Positions 8,676-17,864 of a stretch of DNA of 55,075 nt are shown here, piece by piece; the first letter of the stretch is position 1, and every line of letters begins with the position of its first letter. Source of the DNA: Occallatibacter sp. (GTDB lineage: Bacteria > Acidobacteriota > Terriglobia > Terriglobales > Acidobacteriaceae); NCBI GenBank assembly GCA_031296305.1, contig JARLFZ010000015.1:1-55075 (forward strand), written 5' to 3'. Under the pieces are notes generated by a model. That model searched no databases, was not told the origin of the DNA, and worked only from the letters and a program-made list of their open reading frames with translations. Both the position numbers and the translations under genes were made by a program.

Positions 8676-9984
8676 GAGCCCTCCCTTTCGTATGTGCAGC
8701 GGTCCTATTGTGGCGCAAGCCGCGGCTGCCCGAACGCAGGCGAATCGCCTCGGCATGGCCGATCAACCCTTCCGCCTCGGCCAGCAGCGCGGCCTTCGGC
8801 CCCAGCGTGCGCACGCCTTCCACCGTGTACTCCTGCACCGTGATCAGTTTCACAAAATCGTTAACGCTCAACCCGCCGCGCACCCGCGCCATGCCGCCCG
8901 TAGGCAGCGTGTGATTCGGGCCGGAGATGTAATCGCCCAAGGGTTGCGCCGACCAGCGGCCAACAAACACCGATCCGGCATTCTCCACCCACTCCAGATC
9001 GCTCGCCGCATCTACCGTCAGGTGCTCGGCCGCGAGCCGGTTCGTGATCGTGCGCGCCTCCGCCACCGAGCCCGCCACAATCACCACGCCATTGCGCTGC
9101 AACGCCTCGCGCGCCACGGGATTTTTGCGGCTGCGTATCTTTGTCTCCGCGATCACCGCCCGCGCCAGATCCTCACGCGTTGTGACAAAAATGGCCAGCG
9201 CCTCCGGATCGTGCTCCGCCTGCGCCACCAGGTCGCTGGCAATGTCGGCCGCGCGGCCGCGTTCGCTCGTCACCACAATTTCCGTCGGTCCGGCCAGCAT
9301 ATCAATCGCGCAGTCAAACGCCACTAACCGCTTGGCCGCGGTCACGTACAAATTGCCCGGCCCTACAATCTTGTCGACGTGCGGCAGCGTCGCCGTTCCG
9401 TAGGCAAGCGCTGCTACAGCGTGCGCGCCGCCCAGCCGGTAAAATTCCGTGATGCCCAGCAAATGTGCCGCCGCCAAAGTTTCCGGCGCGGGCTTCGGCG
9501 AAACCACAACAATGCGTTTCACGCCCGCCACCTGTGCGGGAATCGCCGTCATCAACAGCGTCGAGGGCAATGGATGCCGCCCGCTGGGAACGTAGCAACC
9601 GACACAATCGAGCGGCCGAACGAGTTGCCCGGTCTTTAGTCCCCGCACCGGCGCAGTGCTCCAAGATCTCGGCATTTGCCGTTTGGCAAATCCGCGAATC
9701 TGTGCGGCCGCCGTGCGCAACGCGTCGCGCAAAGCAGGATCGAGCGCCGTCCACGCCGCCGTCATCTCTTCCGGCGTCACGCGCACCGCACTCGGTCCGA
9801 CCAGCCCGTCGAACTCCGCCGCATAGGCGAGCAGCGCGCGATCGCCGCGCTTGCGCACGTTGGCCACAATGCGCTTTACCGCGGGCAGCACCGCATCCAG
9901 CGCCGCGCCGCCGCGTCGCTCCAGCGCCGCCAGCGTCTTCGTCGCGGCTTGCGCCCCACGACCTTTTGTTCGGATCAGCTTCAT
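8668..9984 (-). CDS. hisD: Histidinol dehydrogenase HisD
   Basis: 438 residues. It performs the last two steps of histidine synthesis (histidinol to histidine) with NAD and zinc. Family landmarks are 'CVGCYVPSGRHPLPSTLLM', 'DKIVGPGNLYVTAAKR', 'DMLAGPTEIVV', 'AEHLTVDAASDLEW' and 'LGDYISGPNHTLPTGG'. ATG at 9984 has GAGAG a few bases upstream and begins 14 bases after the hisG stop. A longer frame to 10116 would overlap hisG and has no family similarity. Confidence 0.97.
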   Translation of the reverse strand: MKLIRTKGRGAQAATKTLAALERRGGAALDAVLPAVKRIVANVRKRGDRALLAYAAEFDGLVGPSAVRVTPEEMTAAWTALDPALRDALRTAAAQIRGFAKRQMPRSWSTAPVRGLKTGQLVRPLDCVGCYVPSGRHPLPSTLLMTAIPAQVAGVKRIVVVSPKPAPETLAAAHLLGITEFYRLGGAHAVAALAYGTATLPHVDKIVGPGNLYVTAAKRLVAFDCAIDMLAGPTEIVVTSERGRAADIASDLVAQAEHDPEALAIFVTTREDLARAVIAETKIRSRKNPVAREALQRNGVVIVAGSVAEARTITNRLAAEHLTVDAASDLEWVENAGSVFVGRWSAQPLGDYISGPNHTLPTGGMARVRGGLSVNDFVKLITVQEYTVEGVRTLGPKAALLAEAEGLIGHAEAIRLRSGSRGLRHNRTAAHTKGRARG

Positions 9985-9998
9985 CGTCTCTCTCACGC

Positions 9999-10874
9999 CT
10001 AAAGCACAACCTTGTTCAACGGATACTCCACAATCCCGGCTCCACCTGCCGCTTTCAGCCGCGGAATCACGTCGCGCGCCACGCGCTCTTCGAGAATCGT
10101 GTTCACGGCCACCCACTCTGAATCGCTCAACTGCGAAATCGTGGGCGAATTCAATGCCGGTAGCACTGTCAGTACCGCTTCCAGGTCCGCGCGCTTCACG
10201 TTCAGCATCAGACCCACCTGCGCCTGCGCGTCAATCGCGCCCCGCAGCATGGTCGCGATCTGGTCCATCTTCTGCCGCTTCCACGCGTCGGCCAGCGCGG
10301 CCTTGCTCGCGATCAGGTGCGTCTCGCTCTCCATTACCGTATCGATAATCTTCAGGTGGTTGGCCTTCAGCGAGCTGCCCGTCTCCGTCACTTCCACAAT
10401 CGCGTCGGCCAGCATCGGCGGCTTCACTTCTGTCGCGCCCCAACTGAACTCCACCTTCACGTTCACGCCCTTCGCGGCAAAGTAGCGCTTGCAGGTCTCC
10501 ACCAGCTCGGTCGCAATAATCTTGCCTTCCAGGTCCTCGGCCTTTTCGTAGCTGCTCGACTCCGGCACCGCCAGCACCCAGCGCACCTTGCGCCGGCTCT
10601 GCTTGGCATAGGTCAGCGTGGTCACGCTGGCCACGTCCAACCCGCTCTCCACCACCCAGTCAATGCCCGTCAGTCCAACGTCTAGCACGCCGTGATCCAC
10701 ATAGCGCGCCATCTCCTGCGCGCGAATCAGCATGCACTCAATCTCAGTGTCGTCAATCGACGGAAAATAGGAGCGGCCGTCGGCGTAAATATTCCACCCC
10801 GCGCGCTTGAACAGCGCAATGGTCGCGTCCTGCAGACTGCCTTTGGGAATTCCCAGTCTCAGCTTGTTAGCCAC
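9999..10874 (-). CDS. hisG: ATP phosphoribosyltransferase HisG, long form
   Basis: 291 residues. It condenses ATP with PRPP, the first and feedback-controlled step of histidine synthesis. It starts '[18 protein letters not shown]'. The PRPP-binding stretch is '[17 protein letters not shown]', with Glu/Thr/Gly/Ser in the usual places. Length and the C-terminal '[15 protein letters not shown]' region show the long hexameric form, with its own regulatory ACT-like domain, so no HisZ partner is needed. It overlaps hisI by 8 bases. Confidence 0.97.
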   Translation of the reverse strand: MANKLRLGIPKGSLQDATIALFKRAGWNIYADGRSYFPSIDDTEIECMLIRAQEMARYVDHGVLDVGLTGIDWVVESGLDVASVTTLTYAKQSRRKVRWVLAVPESSSYEKAEDLEGKIIATELVETCKRYFAAKGVNVKVEFSWGATEVKPPMLADAIVEVTETGSSLKANHLKIIDTVMESETHLIASKAALADAWKRQKMDQIATMLRGAIDAQAQVGLMLNVKRADLEAVLTVLPALNSPTISQLSDSEWVAVNTILEERVARDVIPRLKAAGGAGIVEYPLNKVVL

Positions 10875-11220
10875 GATTCACCTCCGCGCCGAACGCGATC
10901 GGCTTCGTAAAGCAGCTCACCGTGCCCTCGTGGCACACCAGCCCATCGCCCTCCACCTCTACGCGAAACAGCAGCGCATCGTTGTCGCAGTCGGTCGCTG
11001 CTGAAATGACGCGCAGGCGGTTGCCGCTGGTCTCGCCCTTCATCCACAGCTTCTGGCGCGTGCGGCTCCAGAAGGTCACAAACCCGCTCTCAAGCGTCTT
11101 CTGATAGCTGACCGCGTTCAGAAAACCCAGCATCAGCATCTCGCCGGTCTTCGCGTCCTGCACGATTCCCGGTACAAGACCATCCATCTTCTCGAAATCA
11201 ATTTTCGGTAGAGCACTCAT
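10867..11220 (-). CDS. hisI: Phosphoribosyl-AMP cyclohydrolase HisI
   Basis: 117 residues, only the cyclohydrolase domain; not fused to HisE. Zinc/magnesium residues lie in '[14 protein letters not shown]' (DCDND) and the downstream Cys/His in '[12 protein letters not shown]'. The substrate-side motif is '[18 protein letters not shown]'. It opens the purine ring of PR-AMP, the third step. It is the first structural gene, 40 bases after the attenuator terminator. hisE (the pyrophosphohydrolase) is absent from the window and must be encoded elsewhere. Confidence 0.96.
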   Translation of the reverse strand: MSALPKIDFEKMDGLVPGIVQDAKTGEMLMLGFLNAVSYQKTLESGFVTFWSRTRQKLWMKGETSGNRLRVISAATDCDNDALLFRVEVEGDGLVCHEGTVSCFTKPIAFGAEVNRG

Positions 11221-11260
11221 CGTCGTTTCTGTTTCCCTTCAGATTTTCTGTTGGCACATG

Positions 11261-11293
11261 AAAAAGCCCACCAGCGTCTTCGCCGGCGGGCTT
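11261..11293 (-). terminator. his attenuator: intrinsic terminator upstream of hisI
   Basis: On the minus strand, AAGCCCGCCGGCG pairs with CGCTGGTGGGCTT (13 pairs, two of them G-U; loop AAGA) and runs into a T tract. It lies between the leader peptide stop and hisI. The ascending arm (11282-11289) is also perfectly complementary to 11342-11349 inside the leader coding region, giving the alternative antiterminator. Confidence 0.88.
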
Positions 11294-11321
11294 GTGTACT
11301 TCTTTCGATCTCTCTGGCCGT

Positions 11322-11399
11322 TTACTTCAGGCCATGGCAGTCCGCCGGCATGGATGTCCCATGATGATGGTGGTGGCCGTGATGGCGGAGGCTCTGCAT
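11322..11399 (-). CDS. hisL: his operon leader peptide (25 aa, His-rich)
   Basis: An ATG-initiated 25-codon frame whose residues 6-13 read HHGHHHHH, with a further His at 22: eight His codons in all, seven of them clustered. It ends in TAA 28 bases before the terminator hairpin. This is the structure of a classical his leader: the ribosome stalls on His codons when charged tRNA-His is scarce. Segment 1 (TCCGCC, 11384-11389, just before the His codons) can pair with GGCGGA (11341-11346). That second segment, as GCCGGCGG (11342-11349), can instead pair with the terminator arm CCGCCGGC (11282-11289). Stalling over the His codons masks segment 1, so 2:3 forms, the terminator does not, and hisIGDCBHFA is transcribed. 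No good Shine-Dalgarno sequence is seen; the message may be nearly leaderless. Confidence 0.87.
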   Translation of the reverse strand: MQSLRHHGHHHHHGTSMPADCHGLK

Positions 11400-11407
11400 C
11401 TGTTTCC

Positions 11408-11437
11408 AAACTACGTGTAAATCCCCCGCTCTGTCAA
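11408..11437 (-). promoter_or_regulatory. Candidate sigma-70 promoter of the his operon
   Basis: Minus strand: perfect -35 TTGACA (11437-11432), an 18-base spacer and a weak -10 TAGTTT (11413-11408). The predicted transcript start would fall within a few bases of the leader-peptide ATG. The -35 is a full match; the -10 matches only 3 of 6, so the exact start is uncertain. Confidence 0.55.
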
Positions 11438-11482
11438 ATGCTTTTCTTGCCGGCGGCCCATGGGCAGACGGAAAATGAATGC

Positions 11483-11821
11483 GTGCAACTCCGCAAGCCA
11501 TTCGTGGTGCTCTTCGCCGCGCTCCTGATTCTCCTGCCCGCCACGAGCCTGCGCGCCGTCCCGGGGCTTGCGCAGTCCAGCGTGCCGCAATCCGCGCCAA
11601 AATCCAAACCCGCTCCACCACCCGCGGCACGCATCGACATCAATCACGCGAGCGTGGAGGAGCTACTCAAGGTTCCCGGCATGACGCCTTCCTGGGCTGG
11701 CCGCATCATCCGCTTTCGTCCCTACCGCACCAAAGCGGATCTTCTCGATCATGGCGTGCTTCCCAGCGACGTCTACGACCGCATCAAAGATTCGATCATC
11801 GCCCACCGCGCCGAGCAATGA
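11483..11821 (+). CDS. Exported helix-hairpin-helix protein, ComEA-like
   Basis: About 112 residues from GTG 11483. The N-terminus is a signal peptide or membrane anchor (basic LRK, then FVVLFAALLILLPATSL). A Pro/Ser/Lys-rich linker follows, then a helix-hairpin-helix domain 'IDINHASVEELLKVPGMT' with 'WAGRIIRFRPYRTKADLL' and 'VLPSDVYDRIKD'. ComEA proteins bind incoming DNA at the cell surface during transformation, but many bacteria carry small HhH proteins of unknown role. The frame is open back to 11258, but that would run antisense through the his leader; GTG 11483 leaves a proper divergent intergenic region. ATG 11438 is an alternative without a clean signal peptide. Confidence 0.72.
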   Translation: MQLRKPFVVLFAALLILLPATSLRAVPGLAQSSVPQSAPKSKPAPPPAARIDINHASVEELLKVPGMTPSWAGRIIRFRPYRTKADLLDHGVLPSDVYDRIKDSIIAHRAEQ

Positions 11822-11877
11822 TCGCCGCCCCGTAGTCCCGCTTTTCGATACACTGTTCCCTGACAGGAGGCATTCCC

Positions 11878-12639
11878 ATGCAAACTCGCATTCTCGGCAC
11901 CACCATGCCGGTTCTCGAAGTCGACCTCAATCCCGATGAAAGCGTGTTTTCCGAGAGCGGCGAGCTCTCATGGATGACCGCGTCCATCGGGATGACGACG
12001 CACACGCAAATGGGCGGAGGCGGCGGATTCTTCGGCGTCCTCAAGCGCGCGGCTGCCGGCGCCAGCATCTTCATGACCGAGTACCGCGCCGTGCAGTATC
12101 CAGGCTCGGTTTCCTTCGCCGCCAAAGTCCCCGGCCACATTGTGCCCGTCGAGCTCGGCCAGGGGCAGGAGTACCTGGTGCACCGTCACGGCTTCCTGTG
12201 CGCCACGCCCCAGGTCACCATCACGTTGGGATTTCAGCAGTCGCTCGGCGCGGGCATCTTTGGCGGCGACGGATTCCTGCTGCAGCGCATCGGCGGCATG
12301 GGCACGGCGTGGCTCGAACTTTCCGGCGAGCTCGTCCAGAAAAACCTCGCGCCGGGCGAAGTCCTGCGCGTGCATCCGGGCCACGTCGGAGCGTTCCAGG
12401 CCTCAGTCGGCTTCCAGATCACCATGGTTCCCGGTATCAAGAACATGATCTTTGGTGGCGATGGAATCTTTCTCGCGCAGATGGTCGGTCCGGGCGCAGT
12501 CTGGCTGCAGACGCTGCCCATCTCGCGCCTCGCTCACCAGATCTACGAGTATTTGCCCAAGGCTCCGGCGGCTCAGCAGGCGGGCGGCGCCGGACTGGTT
12601 GGCGGCATCCTCGGCTCGATCATCGCCGGCGGGCAGTGA
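11878..12639 (+). CDS. AIM24 / TIGR00266 family protein
   Basis: 253 residues, AGGAGG Shine-Dalgarno six to seven bases upstream. It shows the AIM24 family pattern of repeated beta segments: 'SGELSWMTASIGMTTHT', 'GGGGFFGVLKRAAAGASIFM', 'VPGHIVPVEL', 'GGDGFLLQRIGGMGTAWLEL' and 'FGGDGIFLAQMVGPGAVWLQ'. A glycine/alanine-rich tail 'GGILGSIIAGGQ' closes the protein. The family is found from bacteria to mitochondria; its biochemical role is not established. It lies alone between the HhH gene and a long inverted repeat. Confidence 0.88.
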   Translation: MQTRILGTTMPVLEVDLNPDESVFSESGELSWMTASIGMTTHTQMGGGGGFFGVLKRAAAGASIFMTEYRAVQYPGSVSFAAKVPGHIVPVELGQGQEYLVHRHGFLCATPQVTITLGFQQSLGAGIFGGDGFLLQRIGGMGTAWLELSGELVQKNLAPGEVLRVHPGHVGAFQASVGFQITMVPGIKNMIFGGDGIFLAQMVGPGAVWLQTLPISRLAHQIYEYLPKAPAAQQAGGAGLVGGILGSIIAGGQ

Positions 12640-12644
12640 AGACA

Positions 12645-12735
12645 AGCGGAGTCGGCGGAGCTAGCGGGGTTAGCGGTGTTAGCGTGGTTACAACGGTCTA
12701 GCGCCGCTAACCCCGCTAACTCCGCTAGCTCCGCT
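12645..12735. repeat. Long imperfect hairpin built from 9-bp GCTAGCGGx / AGCGGxGTT units
   Basis: Arms 12645-12676 and 12704-12735 match at 28 of 32 positions. The left arm continues as tandem nonamers (GCGGGGTTA, GCGGTGTTA, GCGTGGTTA), and the right arm is built from the complementary units. It separates the AIM24 and AI-2E genes and may terminate transcription, though no T tract follows. Confidence 0.7.
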
Positions 12736-12759
12736 TTCATTTCATAAGGACCGCCTTGT

Positions 12760-13791
12760 ATGACTCGACCCGCGTCAAACTCCGCGCAGCGCATTCGCGG
12801 CTACATTGTCTTTGCCTTCGCTTTTGCCTTCGCGATTTACGTAGCGTGGATGCTGCGCAATGTTCTGGTCCTGCTCTATGTTTCCTCGCTATTCGCCGTC
12901 GTGCTCACACCGGTAGTGCGCGCCACGTCCCGGCTGCGCATCGGCCGGTGGCATCCATTCCATGGCGCCACCGCCATCTTTTTCCTTTTGCTCATCGTGG
13001 CTGGCGCGCTCACGGCCTTCGGCTTTCTCGCTCTCCCGCCAGTTATTCGCGACCTGCAGGCCTTCAACGGCGAAATACCCACGCGACTTCCCGCACTGTT
13101 GGTCCGATTCAAACAAATTCCCTTCGTCGGCGGCCTGAACTCCGCACAGCTCATCTCCTCGATACAGGGCTTCTTCAGCAATGCCGCCGCCGGGTTGCTG
13201 CTCTCGCTCACCAACTGGGCCCGTGTGCTCGTCCAGGTCGGCGCCGGATTCGTGCTTACGCTCTATCTCATCCTCGAAGGCGACAGCGCTTACCGCTGGT
13301 TTCTCTCGTTTCTTTCCCCAGAGCCTCGCCACCGTCTCGACGTCACGTTGCAACGCGCTGCCGGGCGCATGGAAAAGTGGCTCATCGGCCAGGCCAGCCT
13401 CATGCTCATCCTGGGACTGGCCAGCACCATCCTCTATCTCTCACTCGGTGTTCGCTACGCATACGGCCTCGGCGTGCTCACCGGTCTACTCAATATCATT
13501 CCCGTCCTGGGCGCAGCCGTTTCCATTGTGCTCGCGCTCCTGGTGGCGGCCATCGACTCCTGGAGCCGCGTGCTCGGTGTGGCCATCTTCTTCCTCATCT
13601 ATGTTCAGATCGAGAATTCCTTGCTCATTCCGCGCATCATGAAGAACCGTGTCCAGTTGCCCGCGCTCGCCATCCTCGTCGCGCTGCTGCTCGGTTCCGC
13701 AGTCGAAGGCGTCGTCGGCGCCTTGGTCGCCATCCCTACCGCTGTGCTCGTCGCCGTCCTGTTCGACGAGTATCTCGTGCGCAAGGAGTAG
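12760..13791 (+). CDS. AI-2E family (TqsA/PerM-like) membrane permease
   Basis: 343 residues with seven to eight transmembrane helices: three at the N-terminus, then the large amphipathic region (residues about 90-150) typical of the family, then four or more at the C-terminus. Family motifs are 'GLLNIIPVLGAAVSIV' (about 245-260), 'IENSLLIPRIMKNRVQLP' and 'GALVAIPTAVLVAVLFDE'. Members export or exchange small molecules, in some cases as Na/H antiporters; the autoinducer-2 link holds only for a few. TAAGGA lies nine bases before the ATG. Confidence 0.9.
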   Translation: MTRPASNSAQRIRGYIVFAFAFAFAIYVAWMLRNVLVLLYVSSLFAVVLTPVVRATSRLRIGRWHPFHGATAIFFLLLIVAGALTAFGFLALPPVIRDLQAFNGEIPTRLPALLVRFKQIPFVGGLNSAQLISSIQGFFSNAAAGLLLSLTNWARVLVQVGAGFVLTLYLILEGDSAYRWFLSFLSPEPRHRLDVTLQRAAGRMEKWLIGQASLMLILGLASTILYLSLGVRYAYGLGVLTGLLNIIPVLGAAVSIVLALLVAAIDSWSRVLGVAIFFLIYVQIENSLLIPRIMKNRVQLPALAILVALLLGSAVEGVVGALVAIPTAVLVAVLFDEYLVRKE

Positions 13792-13870
13792 GAGTAGACT
13801 CCTATCGATCCCGGAAGCGCACCGGAGCCGGCTCCGGATTCGTCTGTAGCCTCAGCCATAGGAGATCGTA

Positions 13871-14950
13871 ATGAAAAGACGGGAGTTTCTCTCTGCCTCT
13901 GCCGCAGCGATTGCTGCAACCTCTTCGCTGGCTCCGTGCCTCGCCGAAACCTCGATCCCCTCAGGCATTCCGCCCACGCTTTCCGCTTCTGCCGCCGCCG
14001 CAGCGCGCATTCCCCGCGTGAAGAATCCCGGCGTGCGACGCGGCGAAATGCTCTACCGCCAGTTGGGAACGACAGGAGTCGAAGTTTCGCTCATCGGCAT
14101 TGGTGGTTCCAAGATCGGCCGCAATACCATCTCCGACGATGAGGCCACGCGCCTCATGCATCAGGCCATCGATCGCGGCATCAACTTCTTCGACAACGGA
14201 TGGGATTACAACGATGGCCAGAGCGAAATTCGGATGGGCACGGCACTCGCGCTGGAGGGATACCGGCAAAAGGCATTTCTGATGACCAAGATCGATGGCC
14301 GCACCAAGGCTGAAGCGGCGCGCCAGATCGATATCTCGCTCACGCGCCTCAAGACCGATCACATCGACCTTTTGCAGCACCACGAGATCATTCGCTTCGA
14401 GGATCCAGATCGAATCTTCCACGCCGGCGGGGCCATGGAGGCCGTGTTAGCAGCCAAACAGGCCGGCAAGGTTCGTTTTATCGGTTTCACGGGCCACAAG
14501 GATCCGCGCATTCATCTCTACATGCTCGAGGTGGCCGATCGCAACGGCTTCCACTTCGACACCCTGCAGATGCCTATTAATGTCATGGACGCGCATTTCC
14601 GCAGCTTCTCGCAACTGGTCGTGCCCGAGGCCCTCAAGCACGGCGTCGGGGTTCTCGGCATGAAGTGCTTCGGTGCCGGTAATGTTCTCCGCAGCGGCGT
14701 GATTGAACCTCCGGACTGTCTGCGCTACTGCCTCAACATTCCCATTTCCGTGCAGATTACCGATATCAACTCGCAGATGTTGCTCGATCAGGCATTCACC
14801 GTCGTCAAGGGATTCAAGCCGATGGATGAACACGAGGTCGCCGCACTCATCTCCAAAACCGAGCAGGCCGCCATGACTGGCGAGTTCGAGCCATTCAAGA
14901 CGACGACAGCCTACGACGCCACGGCGCGCCGTACAGACTGGATGGGTTGA
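13871..14950 (+). CDS. Tat-exported aldo/keto reductase
   Basis: 359 residues. The N-terminus 'MKRREFLSASAAAIAATSS' is a twin-arginine signal, so the enzyme is predicted to be exported folded with cofactor. The AKR barrel begins 'LYRQLGTTGVEVSLIGIGGS'. The catalytic tetrad is Asp/Tyr in 'FFDNGWDYNDGQSE', Lys in 'AFLMTKIDGR' and His in 'LLQHHEI'. The C-terminal part 'CFGAGNVLRSGVIEPPDCLRY' resembles the uncharacterised AKR subgroup that often has Tat signals. Its substrate is unknown. It follows the permease by 79 bases on the same strand. Confidence 0.88.
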   Translation: MKRREFLSASAAAIAATSSLAPCLAETSIPSGIPPTLSASAAAAARIPRVKNPGVRRGEMLYRQLGTTGVEVSLIGIGGSKIGRNTISDDEATRLMHQAIDRGINFFDNGWDYNDGQSEIRMGTALALEGYRQKAFLMTKIDGRTKAEAARQIDISLTRLKTDHIDLLQHHEIIRFEDPDRIFHAGGAMEAVLAAKQAGKVRFIGFTGHKDPRIHLYMLEVADRNGFHFDTLQMPINVMDAHFRSFSQLVVPEALKHGVGVLGMKCFGAGNVLRSGVIEPPDCLRYCLNIPISVQITDINSQMLLDQAFTVVKGFKPMDEHEVAALISKTEQAAMTGEFEPFKTTTAYDATARRTDWMG

Positions 14951-14980
14951 AGAAGGGTTCTTGAATTACCGCAGCGTCGT

Positions 14981-17584
14981 TTACCCCGGCGCTCGCATCG
15001 CTTCCAGCGCGGTGGTCAGGTCCTTGCCCAGCGCTTCCTGCGCTTCCGCTGCCAGTTTTTCCTCGCGGCTGGTCAGATAGAACACGTCAATTGCGGTCTC
15101 GCCTTCCGTATCGATGAGTGCGATCTTGATGTCGCACTGGTGCGAACTGAGCGTAAGCGCGATCTGGCGCAGCAGACCCGGAAGGTCCTGCGCTATCACC
15201 TGCAAAAGCGTGGAGTGACTCGAGGCCTCGTTGTCGAATTCGAGCTTCGTCTGTACCTCGACCTTGAGATTGGTGGGATGATTCAGGTGGCTGCGCGCGT
15301 CCAGCAGTTGTTGCACCGAGAGCTTTTGCGCCACCACGTCATGAATGCTGGCAAGAAAGCGTTCCTTCTCGCTGGGGTTCAGCTCGATGGTCCGGAATAT
15401 ATCGGTGAAATGGAAGCTGTCGACGATGACGCCGGCATCGTTGGAGTACGCTCCGGCGCGCACAATGTTCATGCCCCACGACGCCAGAACTCCGGCCACG
15501 TCAGCAAACAATCGCGAGCGGTCGCGCGTAATCACGGTCAGGTCGAAGAGCTGCCGGTTGGGTCGCAAGTCCAACTGCACCGGGTTCTGATCGAGATTCA
15601 GGGCCATCTGGAAGTGATGGCGAATCTGCTCGGGCAGCCGGGTTTGCAGGTAGCGCTGCGGCAGTCCTTCCAGGAACTGCTTCAGCGCGTCGTGCTGCCC
15701 TGGTGGAACCATCGACCGGATGCGATTGAGCAGTGTGGGATCGATGGCGGCGTGGTAGCGCGCCTCGTCCACCGAGCGATCCATGAAGTTCGACGTGGAC
15801 ATATAGAACTGCCACAGGTTCTCGGCCTTCCATGGCGTCAGCGCGTCGGGATTCACCGCCTTGATGTCGGCAAAGGTCATCAGGGTCAGCATCTTCAGCA
15901 ATTGCGGGCTGCCGATCTTCTCTGAGAATGCCTTCACGTTGTCCAGGTCGAAGATGTCTCTGCGCATGGCCACCGACATCTCCAGATGCAGCCGGATGAG
16001 CTTGAGAATCATCTCCTTCTCTTCGGCATCGAAGTCCAGGCGGGCCAGGAAACTGTCAGCCAACTCCACGCTTTGTGTCGCGTGCTCGCCGGTGCGCCGC
16101 GCCTTGCCCGTGTCGTGCAGCAGCAGGGCCAGCAAAAACAGATCCATGCGGTCGATCTCCGGCAGCAGTTGCGCCAGCCGCTGCTCGTAGTCGTGTCCCG
16201 GCTGGCGCAATCCGTGCACGTTGTCGATGGTCAGAAACGTGTGCTCGTCCACGGTGTAGCGGTGATAGCTGTCGCGGATCACCAGCGCATCAATGCCGTG
16301 GAACTCCGGGATCAGCATTTCCAGAACTCCCAGGGCGTGCATGGTCCGCAGGGCATGTGCCGCGTGCGGTCCCAGCAGCACCTCGCGCAGCGCATTCCAC
16401 AGATACGGCCCCTCGGGAATCGAGATCGCCAGAACCGGCAACGCGTCCGTGATGCGATCCTCGGCCGCCTGCGACAGTGTGTAGCCGTGCGTAGCCATCA
16501 GCGAGAAAATGCGCAGGATGGCCGCGGTGTCGTTGAACTGCGCTCCGGGCTGGATGTCGATGCGGCCCTGATCGAGCAGGAAATCGGTCCCCGCAATGGG
16601 CGCGCGCCGCCGCCGGAACTGACGGTAGAAGCTCACCGGCGCCGGCAGATGTTCCATCAGCAATGCCGCGCGGCGATACACCACGCGCGCATGCCGGTAA
16701 TAGGTGCGCATCCAGTAGGAGGGGTCGGCCGTGCCCCGCGTTTCCAGGCCGATCGATCGCGCCGCAGCTTCGTCCTGCGACTGCCAGTCCAGCGTGTTGT
16801 CGTCGCGCCCGTGCCGGAAATGCAGAAAACATCGCGCCGCGGCCAGAAAATCGAATGCCGCTTCCGCGTCGCCGCGCGCGCTCTGGAACACTCCGCCGCG
16901 TTGCCGCGGCCACTCCTTCGTCTCTTTCAAGTGGAACAGCACCGCGAACCAGACGGCCAGTGAGTAGTCGCGCAAACCGCCGGGGCAGTCCTTGATATTC
17001 GGCTCAAGATGAAAGATCGTGTTGCCGAACTTGGCGTGCCGCGCACGCGCAACCTCGCCCAGCTTTTGCGTAATGGTCGACCATTCGCTCAGCACAAGGC
17101 CGGGGAAAGTGACCTGGTGAAGCTGCTGGTACAGCGGAAACTGCCCGGCCAGAAAACGCCGGTCGAGCGTGGCCAGCGTGAATTCCAGGTTGTCGGGATC
17201 GAACCGTCCTGCTTCCTTCACGGTGCGAGAGCTGGGGCTGGCGCGCAAGCCAATGTCCCACATGCCCTGGATGATGGCCCGCACCGCTTCTCGCGACTGC
17301 TCCTCGACCTTCTCGTCGGCAAAGGTGAAAAGCACGTCGATGTCCGAATAGGGGAAGAGATCCTTGCGACCGTAGCCGCCCAGCGCCAGCAGGGCCACGT
17401 TCTGCGCAGGCAAATCGACAAATGCCCGGCGCCACATCTCAATCAGAATGCGGTCCACCACCGCGGAGCGCCGCCGGATGGCCGCCGTACCGTCTCCGGT
17501 GCGGTCGCAGGTCTGGCGCACAAGCGCCATCTCCCGCGTATATTGCTCCCGAAGATCGTCCACTGCCACAGTGACTGCACTCAT
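14981..17584 (-). CDS. glnD: [Protein-PII] uridylyltransferase / uridylyl-removing enzyme GlnD
   Basis: About 867 residues from ATG 17584 (a TTG at 17611 is the alternative). The nucleotidyltransferase motif '[18 protein letters not shown]' is near residues 69-86 with both metal-binding Asp. A helical linker domain follows, then the HD hydrolase domain '[19 protein letters not shown]' near 480-500. Two ACT domains come at the end: '[19 protein letters not shown]' and '[19 protein letters not shown]'. GlnD uridylylates P-II when glutamine is low and removes UMP when glutamine is high. The glnB product in this window keeps the target Tyr51, so the pair is consistent. GlnB and AmtB lie 10 kb away rather than adjacent. 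The gene is divergent from the TauE-like gene. Confidence 0.97.
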   Translation of the reverse strand: MSAVTVAVDDLREQYTREMALVRQTCDRTGDGTAAIRRRSAVVDRILIEMWRRAFVDLPAQNVALLALGGYGRKDLFPYSDIDVLFTFADEKVEEQSREAVRAIIQGMWDIGLRASPSSRTVKEAGRFDPDNLEFTLATLDRRFLAGQFPLYQQLHQVTFPGLVLSEWSTITQKLGEVARARHAKFGNTIFHLEPNIKDCPGGLRDYSLAVWFAVLFHLKETKEWPRQRGGVFQSARGDAEAAFDFLAAARCFLHFRHGRDDNTLDWQSQDEAAARSIGLETRGTADPSYWMRTYYRHARVVYRRAALLMEHLPAPVSFYRQFRRRRAPIAGTDFLLDQGRIDIQPGAQFNDTAAILRIFSLMATHGYTLSQAAEDRITDALPVLAISIPEGPYLWNALREVLLGPHAAHALRTMHALGVLEMLIPEFHGIDALVIRDSYHRYTVDEHTFLTIDNVHGLRQPGHDYEQRLAQLLPEIDRMDLFLLALLLHDTGKARRTGEHATQSVELADSFLARLDFDAEEKEMILKLIRLHLEMSVAMRRDIFDLDNVKAFSEKIGSPQLLKMLTLMTFADIKAVNPDALTPWKAENLWQFYMSTSNFMDRSVDEARYHAAIDPTLLNRIRSMVPPGQHDALKQFLEGLPQRYLQTRLPEQIRHHFQMALNLDQNPVQLDLRPNRQLFDLTVITRDRSRLFADVAGVLASWGMNIVRAGAYSNDAGVIVDSFHFTDIFRTIELNPSEKERFLASIHDVVAQKLSVQQLLDARSHLNHPTNLKVEVQTKLEFDNEASSHSTLLQVIAQDLPGLLRQIALTLSSHQCDIKIALIDTEGETAIDVFYLTSREEKLAAEAQEALGKDLTTALEAMRAPG

Positions 17585-17864
17585 AGGGTATTGTTTGCTC
17601 GGACCGGCCAAAGCAAGAAGGGGTTGTTACAAGAATAAGCGATCTTTGCCCAAGAGAGGAGGTTTTCGTGCCGCAGGTTGAGAATCGCTGCGGACGACGC
17701 CGTTTTTCATGCGCCGCCGCCCACCCTCTGCGCCCCGAACATCGTCTGACACTATTTGTAAGCTTCGCGCCGCGCGGAAGGATGCCGCTGGTCATTTCCC
17801 GCCGCTCGAGACCGTGACCCCAGTCACGGGAGAATGCCAAGGCGATGAGTACACTGCACGCGAG

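Noticed and set aside
12756..13871. Long plus-strand open frame of 371 codons overlapping the AI-2E permease
   Set aside because: It is an arginine/histidine-rich shadow in another frame of the permease gene, with no domain and no ribosome site.
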